From Sciurus carolinensis (lineage: Eukaryota > Chordata > Mammalia > Rodentia > Sciuridae), in assembly GCF_902686445.1 (NCBI RefSeq), contig NC_062227.1, positions 18,117,678-18,181,677 on the forward strand: 64,000 bases of DNA, read 5' to 3'. Below the pieces are notes generated by a model, which saw only the letters and a program-made list of their open reading frames with translations, did no database searches and was not told where the DNA came from. A program made the position numbers and the translations under genes. Of the stretch, positions 58,572 to 64,000 are shown piece after piece (the first letter of the stretch is position 1; each line of letters opens with the position of its first letter).

Positions 58572-58599
58572 CATGGTGATTCAACATGTGAAACCTCCT
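58572..58599 (+). promoter_or_regulatory. Decayed 12-spacer RSS
   Basis: The heptamer 'catggtg' (58,572-58,578) has two changes from CACAGTG. The spacer 'attcaacatgtg' is of IGKV3 type. The nonamer position 'aaacctcct' has lost its A-run. Recombination competence is unlikely. Confidence 0.8.
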
Positions 58600-58946
58600 G
58601 AGAACACTGGTGTTATTTTGCTCATACCAGCTGCTTTCTCCATTGGCAGCTGCTATGGTGCCTGCTAAGTTGGAGCAGCTCTACTTCCATCTGGAAAGCC
58701 TTGTTCCTGAAAAGCATGTTGCTCATAATATTTCAACTGATTTCTGAATTTTCCTTGGATGTAATTGCACAACCAGGTTCAAGAACAACACCTTCAAGAA
58801 CATTGGATCAGACTCACATGAATGGACACCTTTAAAGTTATACCTGATGTCCTGTTCAATAAAGCAACACAGCAACCAAGAACAAAATTGTTTTGTGCAT
58901 GTGAGATTTACCCAACCAAAGAGTTAATTTAAAATGTCATCTATAG
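58600..58946. other. IGKV3-like downstream flank
   Basis: No gene seen. An AATAAA occurs at 58,857-58,862 but is not tied to a transcript. Confidence 0.5.
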
Positions 58947-59146
58947 TCAGGCATGGTGGTACATGCTTTTTTCCCCAGGTTCTTAGGTGGCTCAAGCAGG
59001 AAGATTACAAGTTTGAGGTTGGTTTGGGCACCTTAATGAGATCTTGTCTTAAAACAAAATAAAAAGAGGACTGGAGTTGTAGCTCCATGGTAGAGCACCC
59101 TTGGGTTAAAATCTCAGTACTGATAAAGCAAAGCAAAACAATCATG
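58947..59146 (+). repeat. Composite B1-ID SINE
   Basis: 'gtcaggcatggtggtacatg' through 'gagatcttgtcttaaaac' is a 7SL-derived B1-type unit. After an A-rich linker, 'aggactggagttgtagctcc' through 'cagtactgataaagc' is an ID-type tRNA unit. This dimeric arrangement is typical of squirrel-related rodents. Confidence 0.85.
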
Positions 59147-59829
59147 TACAAAGCATGATATTATTTGAAGTACTCAAATGCAAATGAACTTTGGTTGCAG
59201 TATCATTGCATTGATATTTTATAATAATATATATTTACTGCTATGTGTCATATATGAGCCCACCTCACCAAGTAGGAGAGGGCCCTGGATTTACAATCCC
59301 ATACACGCTTAGTGACCTCAGGGACACATGATTCACCTACAGCATTTCTACTGGAACCTCTGACAAAGATTCCCATTCCTAAATTTATGAACCAAATCAA
59401 GTATTGTTCATAGAATAAGACTATACTCTTAAAGTTTTTGTGTCCTTAGGATGCATTGAAACCACTGGCAATTTTACTCAGTATAATGTGGGACAGAAGC
59501 ATGCATGCACTAATTCTTGCTACACCTTTTAGGAGAGATGAGGAGGATAAAGCTCAGATAGATAATGTCTGTGTGTCAAGGTCTCTCAACTGTTGAGGAG
59601 CATTACAGGGAAATTGGAAATTCCAATTCAGGACAGGGTTGTTCTTTAATAGTTGTAAAGATGGGTCAACTGAAAATATACAAAGGACATCTGAGAGCAA
59701 GAGGCCCATGACGTAGGACACAAATACCTGTTTTGGGTAAAGTCTTGTTAGTCTTTGCCCAAAGCCTCTTTGCTCTTGAAATTTGAGAGTTGTAGGTAAC
59801 ATTTCACGGTTATATAATTCACACACTGT
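59147..59829. other. Intergenic DNA, no gene seen
   Basis: No feature recognised. Confidence 0.5.
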
Positions 59830-60530
59830 TCAATTCATAGTTTCAGTTGGACAGTTCAGTGGTTTTTAACATCTTTGTAGAGTTGTGTAATCCTCAGAAG
59901 AATCAGCTGCAGAACAGCATCCTCATGCCAAAAGGAGCCTGTACCAATTACTGTCACTCTCCACATACCCATCTACCCACCAGACCTATGCAAACACAAA
60001 TCTACTTCCCAGTTCTATAATTTTGTTATCATGTAGTTTCATAAAAATAAATTCATACTCTGTGTACTCTTCAGTAACTGGACTTCTTCACTATGTGTAT
60101 CCTTGTGTAGCACCCCTGAGTTCTCCATTTGTATTCATGATCAAATAATATTCCACTGTATGTATGTATAAACACATTTTGCTTTTCCATTCAGCACTTG
60201 ATGGATATTTGGGGTATTGATAATTTTGGGTTTTTGAATAACAGTGCTATAAAGACCAAAGTACTTATATTTGTTTTTGTTTTCTTGCAATATGGGTATT
60301 TGAACCTAGGGTCTCCCACATGCTTGACAAATGCTCTACCAAAAGAATCATAATCTATAGACAACACTCCCAGCATCCAGAGTGCAAATTTTCAAATGGA
60401 CAAATGTTTACACTTCAGGGAGAATAAACCTATTGATGGGATTGATAAAGAGTAGGTTAAATCTATGTTTCACTGTTTAAGGAATTGCTAGACTGCTTTC
60501 CAAAGCAGATGCACCATGAACCTATGTAAA
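59830..60530 (-). mobile_element. Old L1 (L1M-type) 3' region with nested SINE fragment
   Basis: 'agtttcagttggacagttca', 'tagagttgtgtaatcctcag', 'aaataatattccactgtatg', 'cacttgatggatatttgggg' and 'tgctttccaaagcagatgca' follow the complement of an old L1 3' end in order. A minus-strand ID-like SINE piece (about 60,275-60,345, 'tatttgaacctagggtctcc') interrupts it. Confidence 0.7.
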
Positions 60531-62072
60531 AAGAAAAGATGTCCTAGTGAATAAACTATGATAACAAGTAGAATACACCAGGTTGTATGAAAATCAATCT
60601 GTGGGAGCTCAGAGGATCTCACTGATATATTCTGTTAATCTGTCTACACTTCACATACCAGGGTCCATGCCATTTCTTCCTGGTAGATGCCAGCTCACTC
60701 CAAAAGTTATGGAGAATAGTGAACCAGCTGAGGAGGAGAGGGAGAAGATGGGCCCAGTCAGGAAGAAATGGCTAAAGACATAGACTAGGGAAAATATACA
60801 GGGAGCAGACTAATGAAAAATAAGAACTTTTCAGAAAAGTAAGAGAGCATTTGAGAAAGAATGCCTTGTCTTTATGCTGTGTGCCTGCCTGTAGAATCCA
60901 GGGATTCTAGATGTCTGAACCCAAATGTCTAATGTAGAATGACCAGGGCAGTTATATCCACTCCTTTTATTAATCAAGTTCTTGTTGACAGTCCTAACTC
61001 CTAACATAAAGTAGGAAGTCTTTGAAAATGCACACTTGATATTCCTCTTTCTGTCCCTCACTGTATCAGAACTATGTGTCTCATGTAAAAGGGCTGAATG
61101 CATTTTACTATGAGAGGGTCACTGTGAGTCCTGAATAAGAAGGGGGAAAATGAGTGGTGCATAAAAATAGGAAGAACAAATAATCTTTCTCGCATATGTT
61201 GCTGCCTTCAGAGAAGTGTGGATCAGCTAGGGAGGCTGAGTTTTCCCTCACTGAGGGAGGGGGAATGTCACCTGCAGACAGAAGTGTATGAGACATTGCA
61301 GCCACATATGGTAATATGGAGAGAGAATGTGACCAGGTACACAGACAGGGACAGACTAGGCTGTGTCCTGAGCATCCTGCTGTGAGGTGCCTGTGCACCC
61401 TTAGATCTGGATTCAAGGAATTTTACTGTGTCTTCCCTCTGCATCTGCCCTTTGAAGGCATCTTCAGTTCCAGGAGCACAGGCTGCCTGAACATCTGGCT
61501 GTGGGAGCCTGATGGCCAGAGCCGTCCTGAGGCAAGGCTCAGTCCCATGCAGGAGGGTCCTGATTCCAGAGAGGGGAGGAGAGCCCTCAGGTCACAGGTG
61601 CCCTCCCAGGGGTAGGATCCTGATTTGCCAGCACCATCACCTGGGTTTTATCTCAGGTGTGCAAAATACATATCATGTTGTCATCTCAGAAATTATATAG
61701 CTTGTATGTTCATTGTTTCACATATTCATTTAAATCTAACCATGAAAGTAATCACATATGCACATTTAAATTTTTGTTTAGTGTATGTAAATCCATTTTA
61801 TATTTCTAGTCAAGAAAAATATCAGTTAACTTGCACAATTTTTTAAATTATTATAATGGCAAAATATGCTTCTTTTCACTCTTTCTTAACCCAATATTAC
61901 TTTACATTTTTGCAAGAAAATTATAATTGAATTGAGTTGCATTGCATGAATTATATTTGAGGACTTATTCCTTTGTGATGAATGCATTTTTAAATTAATT
62001 TTATTGACTTTAATTAGATACTAAATTTGATGATTTCTACTCTAGGAAGAACTTATTATTTTTTATTGGCCT
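60531..62072. other. Unassigned DNA including a GC-richer block
   Basis: No gene is supported. 61,200-61,620 is GC-richer, with a 99-codon open frame at 61,316-61,615, but it has no recognisable domain, splice context or kappa V motif. Confidence 0.45.
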
Positions 62073-62107
62073 GGTGTGTGTGTGTGTGTGTGTGTGAGTG
62101 TGTGTGT
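62073..62107. repeat. TG microsatellite
   Basis: About 13 TG units, one 'gag' interruption, then four more. Confidence 0.95.
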
Positions 62108-63379
62108 CTTTGTCTGACAGTTATTTTCACTGGTCACTGGTGTGTTTTAAAGGAAGGGACTTGAGGTGTGGGGGAGGTAGGTGGAGGAGCAGAGCATCAG
62201 CCCTTCAATGCTTCATGCCCAGCTCAACCCTGTGCTAACCAAACCTGAGTCTCCCTCTCCCAGCGGCCTGTAACACCACACACCACAGCTCTTTTTAACT
62301 ACTTTGTCCTATTTCAACTGTCAATTTACTGGGATCAATGGACTGGGGTACATTCTCTCTTTTAAGTATGTTCAAGAACTTTGCATTGCACTGTGGCTTC
62401 TGGACTGCATGCTTTTCTGACTTGGTCATTTCCTTACTTCACATGCATGAGCAAAATCAATTTTCATCATCATTTAGATATTCCTTTTAGATATGCACTT
62501 TGTTCTGAGACTTAGGTTTGCAGACTGCAAAGTTGAAGAAATTTTGATTTTTATTCCTTTGAAAACTCTTCCTCATATCTTTTGGATTTTTGTTTGTTGT
62601 TACTACTTCAACATGTAAAAATCATTTGTTTTTTTTCACTTCATATAAGTTTTTGCCTAGAAATCTGACTACAATAAATTTGTGTTCATATATATGTACT
62701 AGACACAGAAATAGCATTTTAAATTATATTTTCCTTATTTTTACCTTTTAATGACTAGGTTATTTTGTAAGAAAATGTTTAATTCTTAGTTTTGGATTTT
62801 AGTCCTGTTTTCCTATCTATTCATTTCAACTTTTCTCTTTATTTATTTCACTATACTTCAACTTTGTGAACACAGACTGTTTATTCACTTTTTTTTACAG
62901 ACTTGATTAACTGCATTTCCAGTGGTTGTTGCTGTTGCCCTAAATACCAGCTATTTATTCAATGGCACATTTAGAGTTTTATTTTTCTTACATCCCTGTA
63001 GAGTATTTCCACTGCCTTATTCCCCTATTTACCACTCAATCCTACTGCCAAGACAGTGAAAAGAGCTTCCCACAGTGGATTTCCTCAGGGCGAGCTGGTC
63101 AGGGACAACTAGGGAAAGTGTTGGTGTTTTGCTAATGAATATGGTTATCTAAATTAATATCATATACAAAACTCTAGTGCTAAAACTCTGTCAGTTACCT
63201 GTGCCTGATTAAAAGAAGGAGTTCTTGAAATATCAAATGTTGGGCTTATTTTTTTTAAAAAACATGAACTAGGAGATTTGAAATATAGAAACTTTTCAAA
63301 ATACCACTGGAAATCCAAAACTGAAATGAAAATTTCTTAATTTTTCTTGAAGTTTAGAATTTTAGACTGTGTAGACAGT
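62108..63379. other. AT-rich DNA, no gene seen
   Basis: T-rich stretches may be old antisense L1 but I cannot place them. No gene or RNA seen. Confidence 0.4.
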
Positions 63380-63695
63380 AGGAAAGATGGAATCAGAGAA
63401 ATACTGGAATCTGAAGGGAAGTGTCCACAAACCATTGAGATGCACAGAACAGTTGAAAATCTCAAGGAACATGCTCTGGCCATGCCCTTATGAAATCAGG
63501 AAAATGTCCTCCAGCCTGGCTCCATCTCCAGGCTGGCCCCTGATACAGTCCTGGTGTAAATACTGGTCCCCCAGTCAATGCAGGGTTGCTTACTCTCAAG
63601 ACAGTCTTCATTCTCCCTTGAATGTGCCTCTCCTTTCTCAATAAACATCCATCTATTCCTTTGTCTGGTTCAGGCTGAAATTTTTTTTCCATCAT
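63380..63695 (+). repeat. Possible solo LTR fragment
   Basis: A sequence with 'cctttctcaataaacatcc' followed by 'ttgtctggttcaggctgaaa' has the look of the R/U5 part of a class I retroviral LTR (AATAAA at 63,640). No matching second LTR or internal region is present, and the start is not defined. Confidence 0.35.
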
Positions 63696-64000
63696 ATATG
63701 TAAAGAACCTGCTGGTCCTGAGGCAAGTTCCCCTTCTCCACTGTAAACCCCTGGGACCCTTCTCCAGGACATCTTCTATCCCATGTCAGTGCTATATTGT
63801 TTTTAAAAAAATTGTAAAAAATATATAAAAGTATTTTTCAAAACATATGGTCAGAACCTCACAGTGAATCTGGTTGGTACATTTTGGCTGTAATGATGGA
63901 GTTTGCATCAGGAGGAAGGAGAGAGAGTCTTCACTCCCCAGAGAAAAAATATATACCCAAATGTTATGCCCCAATTCCAATTTCCTCCAGCCACACCCTA

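Overview
The window is mammalian nuclear DNA, most likely from a squirrel-family rodent. The organism call rests on tRNA-derived ID SINEs of the sciurid type (starting 'ggggctggggagatagctcag' and ending in an A-rich tail), on composite B1-plus-ID SINEs, and on several rodent-type L1 subfamilies with G-rich 3' ends. I see no intact protein-coding gene. Everything gene-like is a relic.

Layout. 1-8 kb is intergenic DNA with ancient repeats (a DNA-transposon-like piece, MIR, L2, an L1 3' end). 8.3-12.8 kb is a 5'-truncated L1. 12.85-14.62 kb is the terminal zinc-finger exon of a minus-strand KRAB zinc-finger pseudogene whose KRAB-A exon lies at 20.88-21.01 kb. 21-27.3 kb is a long L1. 28.0-28.4 kb is an internally deleted kappa V relic (IGKV1-like). 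31.6-37.4 kb is a minus-strand L1 with a tandemly repeated 5'UTR. It abuts a decayed endogenous retrovirus (37.4-42.4 kb). 44.1-44.8 kb is a second kappa V pseudogene with an intact octamer. 45.6-57.3 kb is an old minus-strand L1 interrupted by a younger L1 with a perfect target-site duplication (47.4-49.8 kb) and a near-full-length L1 (50.5-56.2 kb). 58.0-58.6 kb is an IGKV3-like pseudogene. The rest to 64 kb is old repeats and unassigned DNA.

Together, three kappa V relics on the same strand, each with recognisable leader or promoter parts and a 12-spacer recombination signal, place the window within or beside an immunoglobulin kappa variable cluster that has been expanded by L1 insertion. 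The KRAB zinc-finger fossil shares this neighbourhood.

The most unusual item is the retrovirus relic. It has an 18-nt primer-binding site matching the 3' end of serine tRNA and a pol order of RNase H, integrase (DD35E), then dUTPase, as in class III (ERV-L-like) elements. It also carries an env-like region with a membrane anchor downstream, which ERV-L elements usually lack. Gag, protease and reverse transcriptase are deleted, and the 5' LTR is cut off by the L1 junction.
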